DNA of 64,000 nucleotides from GWE2-51-13 sp041736705 (GCA_041736705.1 JBGSTC010000012.1:36031-100030); one strand, 5' to 3'; positions 8,363 to 17,374 are shown, numbered from the stretch's first letter. A program made the numbers and translations. The notes: generated by a model from the letters alone, not told the origin.

Positions 8363-8696
8363 ACCATTTTTCCTTGCCGATATGGCCTTGGATTTCGGCT
8401 TTCGCCAATTGTTTCAGCAACTTCGCATACTTCTTCGTGCGGGTGAAAATCTTGACGCAAGACGGATCGAGATTGTCGGCGATCCCGGCTTCCGCCAGTT
8501 TTTCGAGTTTAACGCATAAATGCATTAAATCGGCATGCAGGTCGTTGGTAAATTCGCTGCGTGTGATTTTTTCTGCGGTTTCAGGCGAAACTTCGTTGAA
8601 CTTCTCACGCGGCGCGTTGCATTTCGGGCAATGGTCTTCGAGTTGGTCTTCTTCCAGGATGATACCGCAAACTTCACATCTGTACAGTTTTTTCAT
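8361..8696 (-). CDS. Rubredoxin-like zinc/iron-ribbon protein with helical tail
   Basis: 111 aa. The N-terminus holds a rubredoxin-like four-cysteine site: CEVCG near residue 7 and CPKCN near residue 23, as found at the C-terminus of rubrerythrins. The remainder (about 40-111) is predicted helical and lacks the EExxH ligands of a diiron rubrerythrin. A role in electron transfer or peroxide/oxygen defence is plausible from the ribbon alone. ATG 8694-8696 has CGGAGG upstream. Single-gene unit. Confidence 0.8.
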   Translation of the reverse strand: MKKLYRCEVCGIILEEDQLEDHCPKCNAPREKFNEVSPETAEKITRSEFTNDLHADLMHLCVKLEKLAEAGIADNLDPSCVKIFTRTKKYAKLLKQLAKAEIQGHIGKEKW

Positions 8697-8960
8697 GATA
8701 GCCTCCGTATTGGCTTTCGCCTCTTCTAAAATTATAGCACAAGTCTTTCCGACCTTTTCAACTCATTTTACGTGCAAGTAAGGATATAAATTCCCTGTGC
8801 ATCAAGCATTCGCGGGATAAATTATCGATAAAGGTCTTAAAATCGATAACTATTCCCGATCTCCGAATTTATTTTCGATTTTCTATAATATTTTTCACTT
8901 TTTTGTAGACAAAGTCGATTTTCAGAATAGAATAATACGTATATGTGGAGGAAATGAAAC
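8697..8960. promoter_or_regulatory. Regulatory region upstream of glutamine synthetase, with repeated CGAT-core motifs
   Basis: AT-rich gap of 264 bp. It holds two direct repeats ATCGATAA (8824-8831 and 8842-8849, 18 bp apart) and two direct repeats TCGATTTTC (8875-8883 and 8915-8923, exactly 40 bp apart). A TATAAT is at 8884-8889 and a weaker TTGTAG/TAGAAT pair at 8903-8908/8928-8933. No gene fits. No GlnR-type TGTNAN7TNACA box was found. Confidence 0.5.
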
Positions 8961-11036
8961 ATGGCAAAACACCCATTCGACGATTTCGGCATTTATCTGT
9001 TCAGCGAGTCGGTCATGCGCGACCGTCTACCCAGCCCCATTTTCAAGAAATGGAAAACCGCCGTTGCCAAGGAAGATTCCTTGGACCGTCAGACCGCGGA
9101 TGCGATCGCCCATGCGATGAAGATCTGGGCGATGGAGCATGGCTGCACCCAATTCTCCCACTGGTTCCAACCGCTTAACGGAACGACCGCCGAGAAACAC
9201 GACAGTTTCATCGAGAAATCGGAGAATGGCGATGCGATCGCCCGTTTCTCCGGGAAGACCTTGATCAAGGGTGAAACCGATGGTTCCAGTTTCCCGTCAG
9301 GCGGCTTGCGCGCGACCTTTGAAGCCCGTGGCTATACCTATTGGGACATCACGTCGCCGGCGTTCATCCGCGGCAGCGTCTTGTGCATCCCGACGATTTT
9401 CGTTTCCTACAACGGCGAACCATTGGACCAAAAAGCGCCTTTGCTTCGTTCGATCGATGTGTTGAGCACCCAGGCGACGCGGATCACCAACGCGCTCGGG
9501 GACAAGAACGTAAAACGCGTCAGTTTGGTTTGCGGTCTTGAACAAGAGTACTTCCTGGTCGATGCCAAAGCTTACCGCAACCGCCCCGACCTTCTGTTGA
9601 CCGGACGCACCTTATTGGGGGCTAAGCCGCCCAAAGGGCAAGAATTCGAAGACCACTATTTCGGTTCCATCCCCGATCGCGTCAAGGCGTTCATGGATGA
9701 AGTCAATGACGAATGCTGGAAACTTGGCATCTACGCCAAGGTCGAGCACAACGAAGTCGCACCGGGTCAATTCGAAATTTCAAGCATCTACACGGATGCC
9801 AACGCCGCCGTCGACCAAAACCATATCACGATGGATATTCTGCGTAAAACCGCCAAGAAACACGGCATGGCTGCGCTTCTGCATGAGAAACCCTTCGCCG
9901 GGATCAACGGGTCGGGGAAACACGACAACTGGTCGCTTTCAACCGACGATGGACAGAACCTGCTCGATCCCGGAGACAAGCCGGCGGAAAACATCCGTTT
10001 CCTCCTCTTCTGCACCGCGATCCTGAAAGCGATCGACACCTATCCCGAATTGCTGCGCTTAGCGGCTTCCGGTCCGGGCAACGATCATCGTTTGGGCGCC
10101 AACGAAGCCCCTCCGGCGATCATCTCCGTCTTCATGGGGTCGGTCATCGAAGAAGCGTTGCTGAAACTGGTCGACAAGGAACCGACCTTCATTGCGAAAA
10201 CCGGTCCGAAATTCTCCTTAAGCAACCTTTCCTACCTCCCCAAAGACAACACCGACCGCAACCGGACATCCCCCTTCGCGTTCACCGGCAATAAGTTCGA
10301 GTTCCGCATGTTGGGCTCTTCCCTCTCTGCCGCCATCGCCAACACCGTCATCGCTTCGATCTTGGCCGACGAATTCCGCGTGATCGCCGATCGCTTGGAA
10401 CAATTCAAGTACATCCAGGACACGCGTGAAGAAGCGTTGAAAATCTGCGGGGAAATCATGAAGAACCACCACCGCATCCTCTTCTCCGGCGACGGGTATT
10501 CGGAAGCATGGGTCGATGAAGCCGCACAACGCGGACTTCCCAACATCCGTTCCTTCGTCGAATCGATCGATAGCCTGATCGCCCCCAAAGCCGTCGCATT
10601 GTTTGAACGCAACAAGATCTACACGGAAGACGAGTTGCATGCCCGTGCCGAGATCCTGCATCACCAATACATCAATACGATCAACTGCGAAGCCAAGACC
10701 TTGATTGAAATGGTGGAACGCATGGTCCTGCCCGAAGCGCTCAAGGTGATTTCGGAACTTGAACCGTTGTCGGCCAAGTCGAAGATGGTCGCGCGCAAAG
10801 AGAAAGAAATCCTGGGGTTGGTGGACGATATCGACTCGCTGCTCATCAAGTTGAAGGCGGCGCTGGAACTATCCAATTCCCATGAGAACCCTTCGATCTG
10901 CGGATTGTCCTTACTGAAAGACGTCAGCCCGCTTCTTGTGGATGTACGTGGCGTCGTCGATGCACTGGAATCCGCCCTTCCTTCGAAGAGCTATCCGCTT
11001 CCTTCCTATTGCGAAATGTTGTTCCTGCTTGATTAA
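8961..11036 (+). CDS. glnN: Glutamine synthetase type III
   Basis: ATP-dependent synthesis of glutamine from glutamate and ammonia. 691 aa, the large size typical of GSIII and far longer than GSI (~450). GSIII features include the N-terminal FSESVMRDRLP, the GSIII region with SSFPSGGLRATFEARGYT, the metal-site VEHNEVAPGQFEIS near residue 262, the HEKPFAGINGSGKH loop near 313 and NDHRLGANEAPPAI near 374. ATG 8961 is preceded by TGGAGGAAATGAAAC. Monocistronic between a repeat-rich promoter region and a terminator, as expected for a nitrogen-regulated gene. Confidence 0.96.
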   Translation: MAKHPFDDFGIYLFSESVMRDRLPSPIFKKWKTAVAKEDSLDRQTADAIAHAMKIWAMEHGCTQFSHWFQPLNGTTAEKHDSFIEKSENGDAIARFSGKTLIKGETDGSSFPSGGLRATFEARGYTYWDITSPAFIRGSVLCIPTIFVSYNGEPLDQKAPLLRSIDVLSTQATRITNALGDKNVKRVSLVCGLEQEYFLVDAKAYRNRPDLLLTGRTLLGAKPPKGQEFEDHYFGSIPDRVKAFMDEVNDECWKLGIYAKVEHNEVAPGQFEISSIYTDANAAVDQNHITMDILRKTAKKHGMAALLHEKPFAGINGSGKHDNWSLSTDDGQNLLDPGDKPAENIRFLLFCTAILKAIDTYPELLRLAASGPGNDHRLGANEAPPAIISVFMGSVIEEALLKLVDKEPTFIAKTGPKFSLSNLSYLPKDNTDRNRTSPFAFTGNKFEFRMLGSSLSAAIANTVIASILADEFRVIADRLEQFKYIQDTREEALKICGEIMKNHHRILFSGDGYSEAWVDEAAQRGLPNIRSFVESIDSLIAPKAVALFERNKIYTEDELHARAEILHHQYINTINCEAKTLIEMVERMVLPEALKVISELEPLSAKSKMVARKEKEILGLVDDIDSLLIKLKAALELSNSHENPSICGLSLLKDVSPLLVDVRGVVDALESALPSKSYPLPSYCEMLFLLD

Positions 11037-11041
11037 TCCAG

Positions 11042-11069
11042 GCGCATCGTACCAACGATGCGCTTTTTT
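11042..11069 (+). terminator. Terminator after glnN
   Basis: GCGCATCGT-ACCA-ACGATGCGC stem followed by T6. Confidence 0.9.
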
Positions 11070-11093
11070 CATGAGAAAGACCGCTTCCGCGGT

Positions 11094-11933
11094 CTAGTTT
11101 GATTCGTCTTTCAGGATATATTGGATGACCAGGCAACCCGGTCCGCCATGCGTGATCATTCCAGGTGCCAGTTTAAGAACCTCGATGTCGGCGTTTTGGA
11201 TCTTCTGTTTGATATGCTCGATCGCCAATCGAACGTTATCCATGTTCAATGCATGGGCGACATAGATCTTGTGCTGACTACCTACCCCGCGCTTCACCAA
11301 ATCATCGACGATGTTGTTCAAGGCGCTGCCAAGCGTGCGTGCCACGGAGAATTTCTCGATGCGTTGGCGATCGGCCGATTGCGCCATGACCGGGACGAGT
11401 TTCAAGAACCCCCCGACAGTGGCTGCTAAAGGCGTCAGTCGTCCGGAACGTTTGAGATAGCCGAAATCGACCGGGATGACATAGGACTGGGTTTCCTTCA
11501 AACACGCCAGCATCGCCTCGACGATGCGTTGGATCGAGTCCGTGGACTTCGACATCTTGATCGCCAATTGGACCAGATAACGGTTCACCCCGGCGACCGA
11601 CTGGGAATCAAACACCGTGATGTTTTGGGCATCCATGCTTTTCTTCACGCCGCTCGCTGAATCAAACGCCGAACTCAAGCCTCTTCCCGTGGTGATGTGG
11701 ATGGCTGGCTCGTTATTACATCGGCCATACGCATCCATGATTTCACCGACCGCCGGTTGGGAGGTCGAAGGAAAATCCTCCTTGATCGCCTCGATGAAGG
11801 TCTCCGCATCGATTTCCAAGTAATCACGATAACAACGATCCCCGATGATGACCTGGTTAGGAACCAGAATCACATGATCCAACGCAGCTTCCTCGATACT
11901 GAGATGACAGGTCGTATCCGCGATGATTCGCAT
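11094..11933 (-). CDS. DegV family fatty-acid-binding protein
   Basis: 279 aa. DegV/FakB proteins bind a fatty acid and present it to the FakA kinase. N-terminal MRIIADTTCHLS corresponds to the IVTDS(T/S)-type opening. STSQPAVGE near residue 56 is the usual substrate motif (TSQPS), and ITTGRGLSSAF near 80 and YLKRSGRL near 158 fit the family. ATG 11931-11933 has AAAGGAGACACC upstream. No fakA is seen in the window, so acyl-chain delivery is inferred from the family. Confidence 0.9.
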   Translation of the reverse strand: MRIIADTTCHLSIEEAALDHVILVPNQVIIGDRCYRDYLEIDAETFIEAIKEDFPSTSQPAVGEIMDAYGRCNNEPAIHITTGRGLSSAFDSASGVKKSMDAQNITVFDSQSVAGVNRYLVQLAIKMSKSTDSIQRIVEAMLACLKETQSYVIPVDFGYLKRSGRLTPLAATVGGFLKLVPVMAQSADRQRIEKFSVARTLGSALNNIVDDLVKRGVGSQHKIYVAHALNMDNVRLAIEHIKQKIQNADIEVLKLAPGMITHGGPGCLVIQYILKDESN

Positions 11934-11998
11934 AAGGTGTCTCCTTTATGATTTCATTCTATCACAAACCGATTCCCACATCCAAAACACTCACTCGT

Positions 11999-13150
11999 TT
12001 ACTTTGAAATGTCTAGCCCTTGCTTATCGATCTTGAAATGGATGAATTCACGCACCAACAAATAGATGACCGCGAAGATCGGAACCCCCAGAAACATACC
12101 GATGATCCCGAAGAACCCTCCGCCGACGATGATCGAAAACATGATCCAAAGGCTGGGTAGTCCTAACGAATCGCCAAGGATCAGCGGTCCCAGGATGTTT
12201 CCGTCGAACTGTTGAAGGGCGAAGATGAACAGGGCGAACCATAAAGCCTGGATGGGGTCGACGATCAACAAGATGAACAACCCGGGGACGGCGCCGATGA
12301 AGGGACCGAAGACGGGGATCATGTTGGTGATCCCGACGATCACGGAAAGCAGGATCGCATAGTCCAGACCCAACAGACTCATCCCGATGAAGCACATAAT
12401 TCCGATGATCAGCGAATCGATCATCTTCCCGATTACGAATCCCGTAAACATTTTCGAACTAATGCGGCTGACGCGAAGGAAGACATCCCCGCGTTCTTGG
12501 CCGAAGAAGGCATAGTTCATCTTTTTGAACTGAAGCGAGAAGCGTTCACGATCCAACAGGATATAGGTCGCGATCACGATCCCGACCAGGAAGTTAAATA
12601 CCCCTTTGGTGAACTGCCAGGAAGCGTTCAGGAGTTGCGGAAACCATTCCTTTCCCAACGCCATGATCATTTCGACCAGATCCCCGCCGGAAGACAGGAA
12701 ACCTTCGATGTAACTTTGCGGGATGTTGAAACGAAGAATCAGATCCTCAAGCATCCCCCTGGCCGATTCGATATACTCGGGCAATTGTTGGGATAGCGCG
12801 CTCACGCTGGAAACAAGTTGAGGGATGACCAAGAGAAAGAAGAGCGCGAATGCGAAAAGCATGAGGGAAATCCCTAACGCGACGGAACATTTCCGACGCG
12901 TCGAGGACTTAAGTTTGATGCGTTTGAACCATTTCTGCTCGAAAAAGAGGACAAGTGGGGCAAGAAGGAACGCGATCGAGAACCCGAAAATGAAGGGCAT
13001 CATTACGTTGAGGATGTTCTTGGCGATCGCCGTGAATTGGGATAAGTCCTGAACCAGGAAGTAAAACAAGAGGATGATGATTCCGGCGAACGCAAAGGAG
13101 AATAGATCCAGCCGTTTTTCGGAGTTCATCCAGGCTTTGAGGTTCTTCAT
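11999..13150 (-). CDS. AI-2E family transporter
   Basis: 383-aa polytopic membrane protein of the AI-2E/PerM family, with about eight hydrophobic segments and the conserved C-terminal region GITNMIPVFGPFIGAVPG near residue 285. Families include autoinducer-2 exporters and Na+/H+ antiporters, so the substrate is unknown. I chose ATG 13148-13150, one base after the nadE stop (TAAGATG). A TTG seven codons upstream, inside nadE, has no ribosome binding site. Translational coupling to nadE is likely because no strong Shine-Dalgarno precedes the ATG. Confidence 0.88.
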   Translation of the reverse strand: MKNLKAWMNSEKRLDLFSFAFAGIIILLFYFLVQDLSQFTAIAKNILNVMMPFIFGFSIAFLLAPLVLFFEQKWFKRIKLKSSTRRKCSVALGISLMLFAFALFFLLVIPQLVSSVSALSQQLPEYIESARGMLEDLILRFNIPQSYIEGFLSSGGDLVEMIMALGKEWFPQLLNASWQFTKGVFNFLVGIVIATYILLDRERFSLQFKKMNYAFFGQERGDVFLRVSRISSKMFTGFVIGKMIDSLIIGIMCFIGMSLLGLDYAILLSVIVGITNMIPVFGPFIGAVPGLFILLIVDPIQALWFALFIFALQQFDGNILGPLILGDSLGLPSLWIMFSIIVGGGFFGIIGMFLGVPIFAVIYLLVREFIHFKIDKQGLDISK

Positions 13151-13151
13151 C

Positions 13152-15026
13152 TTACGTCGTCTTTTCGGCAAGGATCTGCGCCCGCTTCATTTCATATAAG
13201 GGGGAGCGGAAGGTGCTGATCTGACTCTCGCGATAATCGTTTCCGAACGCGCCGCGACTGACCGTCAAGATCGGCGGGAATTGGATCCGCTTGAATACGG
13301 CTTTTGTCCAAAGGTTCATGAACCATTCCAAATCGGTAATAAACGCTTTGGGATCATCCAATCCGTAATAGCGGATCCAGCGTGCGACATCCATTTCCTT
13401 CCATTTCCCGTCCAGATAGAGATCCAGTACGTCGATGGCGCTACGGGTCGGGTATTCGATCAAGTATTGGACCAGCCAATCATGGTAGAACCATTTCATG
13501 GGGTCGAGTTGTTTGTCTTTCAGTTCGGCGCTCGGCGGGACCTCCCACGCGATCGTTTCATCGCTGACTTGAGGCAAGAGGCTTTCCGGGATGATTTCTT
13601 TTTTGAAGCGGCGGTTGATTTCCCGGGCAAGTTCAAAGAGCTGCACCTTGGTCAAATCACCCAGCGGACTGAGGGCACCGATCGCATCGCCGTAGAGGGT
13701 CGCATATCCGATCGCCAATTCGACTTTGTTTCCGTTGTTGCAGACGACCCCGCTTTCGATGGCGGCGAACGTCGACAGAAGATGTCCGCGGATCCGGGCT
13801 TGGACGTTCTCATGGACCAATCCGTCGACCTTGTTTTCATATCCGAAACCGTCGACCGTACGCGACGTCGATTCTACTAAATCCTCGATGCTTCCTTCAT
13901 GATAGTCGATGTCCAGAATTTCGGCCAACGACCGGGCGATCGAGATGGTTGCATCCGCGTTATAGCGACTCGCCATATTGTATCCGACGATCCGCTTGGA
14001 ACCGATCGCCAACGAGAGAAGCGCGGCGTTGATCGTGGAATCGACACCGCCGGAGAGCCCGATGATCCATTTTGGGTGAAACGGAAGGGTTTGCGCATCG
14101 AATTCACGGATCCCGTGGATCAGCGCTTCCAGGAGTTTCGAGGGGGTATTCACAACCGGACGAGTATCGCCCAATTCGAAAATGCAGAGTTCTTCTTCGA
14201 AGGCATCGTTGCAGGAAACCATCGGTTTCCCGTCCTTGCCGTAACACGTGCTATCACCGTCGAAAACCAACACATTCTTCCCCGTGTTCTGCATCCCGCA
14301 GGCGTTCACATAGACCAAGGGGACCATCTTATCGCCATGGTTGGCCACATGTTCGGCCATCCGCTTTTCACGGCTCAGTTCTTTCCTGAGCGTCCAAGGC
14401 GAGGCGGAGATGTTGACGATGAAATCCACCCCCTGCTTGATGTACAGGGAGGTCGGATCGACCGCATAGTCCTTGCTCCAAAGGTCTTCGCAGATTTCCA
14501 GTCCGATCTTGTATACTTTATCGTTGCGTTTGAAATGAAACGGACTCACCAATCCTGATACCGTCCACTTGTTGAAACGGGCGATCTCCAATCCGCTCAT
14601 GAAGTAGCGCGAGTCATCGAAGAATCGATAGTCCGGCATGCAATGCTTCACATAGACGCCGTCCAAGAACTGGACATCGCGTTGGACATATTTTTGATCA
14701 CAGGCGAAAAGCGCCGCGTTGGTACGGATCGGCCGGCCGTCCCGGTTGGTTTTCGCGACCCCGAACTGTTCCGTGACCACGTTGCCCCAGATGATGCCGA
14801 TCCCCGTGCTCCATGAGCGGATCAATTCGTTCGCCATCGCCATTTCATTTCGAAACGAGGTATGCAGCCATCGGTCTTGCAGAATGTACCCCGGGACCGA
14901 CATTTCCGGGAAGATGATGAGGTCCGCGGACTGAAGCTTGGCTTCGTCCACCATTTCTTTCATGCGTGCCAGATTCAAATCCGCGCGTCCTGCCTTTACG
15001 CTGAGTTGCGCCATTGCGATTTTCAT
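13152..15026 (-). CDS. nadE: Glutamine-dependent NAD+ synthetase
   Basis: Last step of NAD+ synthesis: amidation of deamido-NAD+ using glutamine. 624 aa with two domains. The N-terminal nitrilase-fold glutaminase carries Glu41 (IIFPEMSVPGY), the Lys in VYVKHCMPDY and the nucleophile Cys in LEICEDLW. The C-terminal synthetase has the PP-loop WIIGLSGGVDSTINAA near residue 320. ATG 15024-15026 has GAGGGGG upstream and overlaps the GNAT stop by 4 nt (ATGA). Confidence 0.97.
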   Translation of the reverse strand: MKIAMAQLSVKAGRADLNLARMKEMVDEAKLQSADLIIFPEMSVPGYILQDRWLHTSFRNEMAMANELIRSWSTGIGIIWGNVVTEQFGVAKTNRDGRPIRTNAALFACDQKYVQRDVQFLDGVYVKHCMPDYRFFDDSRYFMSGLEIARFNKWTVSGLVSPFHFKRNDKVYKIGLEICEDLWSKDYAVDPTSLYIKQGVDFIVNISASPWTLRKELSREKRMAEHVANHGDKMVPLVYVNACGMQNTGKNVLVFDGDSTCYGKDGKPMVSCNDAFEEELCIFELGDTRPVVNTPSKLLEALIHGIREFDAQTLPFHPKWIIGLSGGVDSTINAALLSLAIGSKRIVGYNMASRYNADATISIARSLAEILDIDYHEGSIEDLVESTSRTVDGFGYENKVDGLVHENVQARIRGHLLSTFAAIESGVVCNNGNKVELAIGYATLYGDAIGALSPLGDLTKVQLFELAREINRRFKKEIIPESLLPQVSDETIAWEVPPSAELKDKQLDPMKWFYHDWLVQYLIEYPTRSAIDVLDLYLDGKWKEMDVARWIRYYGLDDPKAFITDLEWFMNLWTKAVFKRIQFPPILTVSRGAFGNDYRESQISTFRSPLYEMKRAQILAEKTT

Positions 15027-15826
15027 CGGATTTCCCCCTCTACTTTCGCTAGAATCCATGTGTCGAAGGTGACATAGCCCAAGCTATGATAAATCCTACC
15101 GGCGGATGGGTTGTCGTAGAAGAGACAGGGCAGTAAGCCGTTGTTCAGGCAGTCTTCCGTCAGCGCCCACACCGCTTGTTTGGCATAACCCTTTCCACGG
15201 TATTCCGGTAAACAGAAGACGGATGCGACCATCGCGGATGTGCCGGTCTCGACAGCGGTGGACGCGTAAGCGACCACCTGATGATCCTTCTCGACCACAA
15301 ACCCCCTGGATTTGTTTTCTTCGAATCGTGATCGGATCCGCTCTGTCCTCTCTTCGATCGTCAACGGTTCCATATTGAACTCGACGATACGGTCGAGCGA
15401 TCGAGCGATCGCTTCCGCATCGCTTACTTCGGCCCTGCGAACATCGGTCAATGCGACCCCGTGATCTTGTTTCGTACATTCGCAGAAATACATCTCGCGG
15501 ACATTGACGAAATTCCGGATTAGTGGATGGACTTGGATGAAATGCGATTTCGCCGCGTTACAGTTGATCGGCTGGACTTGTTTCAGTAAATCGAGCAAAT
15601 GCTTGGGCTCAAAATTATTGTCGAAAAGATAGAACACGAAGTTCTTGTGGTATTTCAGATAGACGGCCAAAAAATCCCCATCGACTTCTTCGACCCATGT
15701 GGTCTGATAGTCCGTATGTAGACCGTTTTGTTCGATATCGCCGATGATGAACATGGCGCGTGAGGGGTCTTTCCGTAGCCGGTTCAGCAGTTTCTCTTTT
15801 TCTTCTTCGCGTACAAGACGTAACAT
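15023..15826 (-). CDS. GNAT family N-acetyltransferase with N-terminal extension
   Basis: 267 aa. The C-terminal half (about 130-267) is a GNAT domain: acetyl-CoA-binding VFCLPEYRGKGYAKQAV and NPSAGRIYHSLGYV are clear. The N-terminal ~120 residues are a separate domain seen in two-domain GNAT proteins of Firmicutes. The acceptor is unknown. It overlaps nadE by 4 nt, so it is the first gene of the unit GNAT-nadE-AI-2E permease. The Shine-Dalgarno is weak (GCGAGG). Confidence 0.87.
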   Translation of the reverse strand: MLRLVREEEKEKLLNRLRKDPSRAMFIIGDIEQNGLHTDYQTTWVEEVDGDFLAVYLKYHKNFVFYLFDNNFEPKHLLDLLKQVQPINCNAAKSHFIQVHPLIRNFVNVREMYFCECTKQDHGVALTDVRRAEVSDAEAIARSLDRIVEFNMEPLTIEERTERIRSRFEENKSRGFVVEKDHQVVAYASTAVETGTSAMVASVFCLPEYRGKGYAKQAVWALTEDCLNNGLLPCLFYDNPSAGRIYHSLGYVTFDTWILAKVEGEIR

Positions 15827-15890
15827 GGGATACCTCGCTTTACAGTATCAGTATACCTTTTCGAAAAATCACTGTCTATCAAAGACATGG
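15827..15890. other. Short spacer upstream of the GNAT-nadE operon
   Basis: 64 bp between the GNAT start and the hairpin at 15891. It must hold the operon promoter (minus strand); TATACT read from plus 15850-15855 is the only hexamer resembling a -10. Confidence 0.3.
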
Positions 15891-15915
15891 AAAAGATGCC
15901 GATTCGGCATCTTTT
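15891..15915. terminator. Symmetrical hairpin terminator
   Basis: AAAAGATGCCGA-TTCGGCATCTTTT, a near-perfect 12-bp stem with A4/T4 ends that can work in both directions. For minus-strand transcription it closes the repeat-rich region 15916-16331. Confidence 0.75.
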
Positions 15916-16331
15916 CACTTACGATCTCTGCTTTGCCTTCCGTGGTATCCGGAAGTTTCGATCTTACGTTTTTTCTTCGTTGTTTACAGAGGGGCTCGGA
16001 TTGGTCTTCATACGGCGATGAGACTTGCGCTTACAGCGCGTTGGACCGGGGTTGACTTCTCAACGAAGGGGTCTGCACTTGGATCTTCAAAGCATGGTTT
16101 CGGGGAATTCCTTACGATCGGTACTGTCTGGTCCATTCACGGCCGAGCGGACTTTCGCTTCCAGCGATTTGCAACATCCAATCTTAAGTATGTTTTTATC
16201 GGGTTGGTTTGCTTATCTCAAGCAAACTCTCGCGCTCGGCGATTCGCACCCTTTGTTTTTTGTCGACGATCATCGACTGGCTTGGACACGGCGGTCCAAT
16301 CTTTCGCATCCAGCGATTTGGATCATTTGAT
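15916..16331 (-). repeat. Gene-free region of degenerate hairpin-forming repeats, possible structured RNA
   Basis: Read on the minus strand it contains at least four degenerate copies of one element: a 4-5 bp hairpin TCGCTGGAAGCGA-like core, the bases AAG/GAG, then a second hairpin. Cores lie near 16298-16318, 16227-16247, 16151-16172 and 16020-16042; a weaker copy is near 16048-16085. The second hairpins differ in sequence but keep pairing (GGAC/GTCC, TTTGCT/AGCAAA, TCAT/ATGA), which suggests structural constraint. Every coding frame is short and repeatedly closed on both strands. It follows the DUF2089 operon and ends at the terminator at 15891. A 3' UTR, an independent non-coding RNA or an interspersed repeat family are all possible. 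Confidence 0.5.
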
Positions 16332-16712
16332 CTAGTCGACGAAGATCCGGACTTTATCGCCGTTTTCCGAGTCGACGCTGACCAGTTCCCCGGTTGCGCC
16401 TTCATCGATCATCGAGACGATTTCGTCGAAATCGATGCCCTTCAAGTCCACTTGCTTACCATCGATCTTCATTTTGGATCCGATGTCCATCCCGACCTTG
16501 ACAAGGGCCAAGGGGATGTTGACGCGGACGTTATCGCCCTTTTCGCTATTCACAAGGATCCGTACCATGCGTTTCGCATTGGCAAGTTTGGACGGAGCGG
16601 GGGCGAATCCCTTCACAGGGGTCGCTTCCATCGCGTTGAGCAGCTTCAGTCCTTCTTCGACGGTAATCGTACCGTCTTTGACCATTTCCAGGACTTGTTC
16701 TTTCGAGTTCAT
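16332..16712 (-). CDS. SHOCT-like/YvlB N-terminal-type small protein
   Basis: 126 aa. Residues 1-30 (KEQVLEMVKDGTITVEEGLKLLNAM) are a short helical-hairpin module of the SHOCT-like or YvlB/LiaX N-terminal type, which often mediates oligomerisation. The rest (about 45-126) contains MVRILVNSEKGDNVRVNIPL and VRIFVD, a beta-rich domain like the start of DUF4097. It follows the DUF2089 gene by 8 nt, and the same helical motif ends that protein, so the two may interact. ATG has AGGAGAAACA upstream. Function unknown; envelope-stress sensing is a guess from YvlB-like relatives. Confidence 0.75.
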   Translation of the reverse strand: MNSKEQVLEMVKDGTITVEEGLKLLNAMEATPVKGFAPAPSKLANAKRMVRILVNSEKGDNVRVNIPLALVKVGMDIGSKMKIDGKQVDLKGIDFDEIVSMIDEGATGELVSVDSENGDKVRIFVD

Positions 16713-16720
16713 TGTTTCTC

Positions 16721-17083
16721 CTACTTTCTTAATAGTTCAAGCGCGTCTTCCACGCTGATCTCTTTATTCTTCAATTTCGCCAAGACCTCGGCTTCATCGT
16801 CCTGAACCGGCTTCGGCGGCGCGAACCCCAATTTCGTGATGATCGCATCCAGATTCTTTTTGACGGTCGGATAGGAAACGTTCAATTCCCTTTCCATTTC
16901 TTTGATGTTGCCCTGGACCCTGATGAAGGTTTCGATGAAGTAGAGCTCGTCGCGGTTCAGGTAACTGAACTTCGATAACGAGAACTCCCCTGTGATTTCC
17001 GTATGGCAGTTGACGCAGGTCAACCGGGTCGCCAGTAGATCGGAGGAACATACCGGGCAAACACCTATGACTTCTCTTTTCAT
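16721..17083 (-). CDS. DUF2089 zinc-ribbon DNA-binding protein
   Basis: 120 aa. N-terminal zinc ribbon with CPVC near residue 8 and CVNC near 23. A central helix-turn-helix of the kind in DUF2089 proteins (REDELYFIE... ERELNVSYPTVKKNLDAII) spans about 40-85. The C-terminus has a short EISVEDALELLRK helix pair matching the N-terminus of the next gene. Likely a transcription regulator, perhaps of its own operon through the palindrome at 17449-17473. ATG has AGGAGGTACGAAAC upstream. Middle gene of a three-gene operon. Confidence 0.85.
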   Translation of the reverse strand: MKREVIGVCPVCSSDLLATRLTCVNCHTEITGEFSLSKFSYLNRDELYFIETFIRVQGNIKEMERELNVSYPTVKKNLDAIITKLGFAPPKPVQDDEAEVLAKLKNKEISVEDALELLRK

Positions 17084-17095
17084 GTTTCGTACCTC

Positions 17096-17374
17096 CTAGA
17101 TTACGTCGATGAGGATATGCGTATCTTCGCTTTCGACCTCGACCAGCGTGAACGGTTCAAAATCCTGCAGTATCTTGAAGACGTCTTTCACAGCGTCGAT
17201 GATCACTTCCTTGTTTTCGCGAATCCATTCCCTGACTTCGGGTTCCATGTCTTTCGCGAAGTTTGATCCCCAGAGTCCGAACCGGATGAAGGTGATCGCC
17301 GTGGTCTTTCCGACCGACGGGAGATGGATCTTTCTCTCCGGGGTATCGATGTGTATCTTGATTCTCTTTGCCAT
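17096..17374 (-). CDS. Conserved small protein of unknown function in DUF2089 operon
   Basis: 92 aa, not recognised. It begins with a basic beta-like segment (MAKRIKIHIDTPERKIHLP), has a hydrophobic stretch TAITFIRFGLWG near residues 28-39, and ends with an acidic helix and a strand (TLVEVESEDTHILIDVI). First gene of the operon, 12 nt before the DUF2089 gene. GAGGTGAGAAT precedes its ATG. Its N-terminus resembles the beta strands of the 126-aa third gene, so a paralogous or partner relationship is possible. Confidence 0.65.
   Translation of the reverse strand: MAKRIKIHIDTPERKIHLPSVGKTTAITFIRFGLWGSNFAKDMEPEVREWIRENKEVIIDAVKDVFKILQDFEPFTLVEVESEDTHILIDVI

Noticed and set aside
15916..16331. RNase P RNA or tmRNA
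   Set aside because: ACCAGACAGT is reminiscent of E. coli RNase P, but the universal GAGGAAAGTCC and ACAGAA cores are missing, and there is no tmRNA tRNA-like end.
15760..16335. 191-codon plus-strand open frame over the repeat region
   Set aside because: No ribosome binding site, starts antisense inside the GNAT gene, and its internal similarity (FASSDL twice, in two different frames) merely reflects the DNA repeats.
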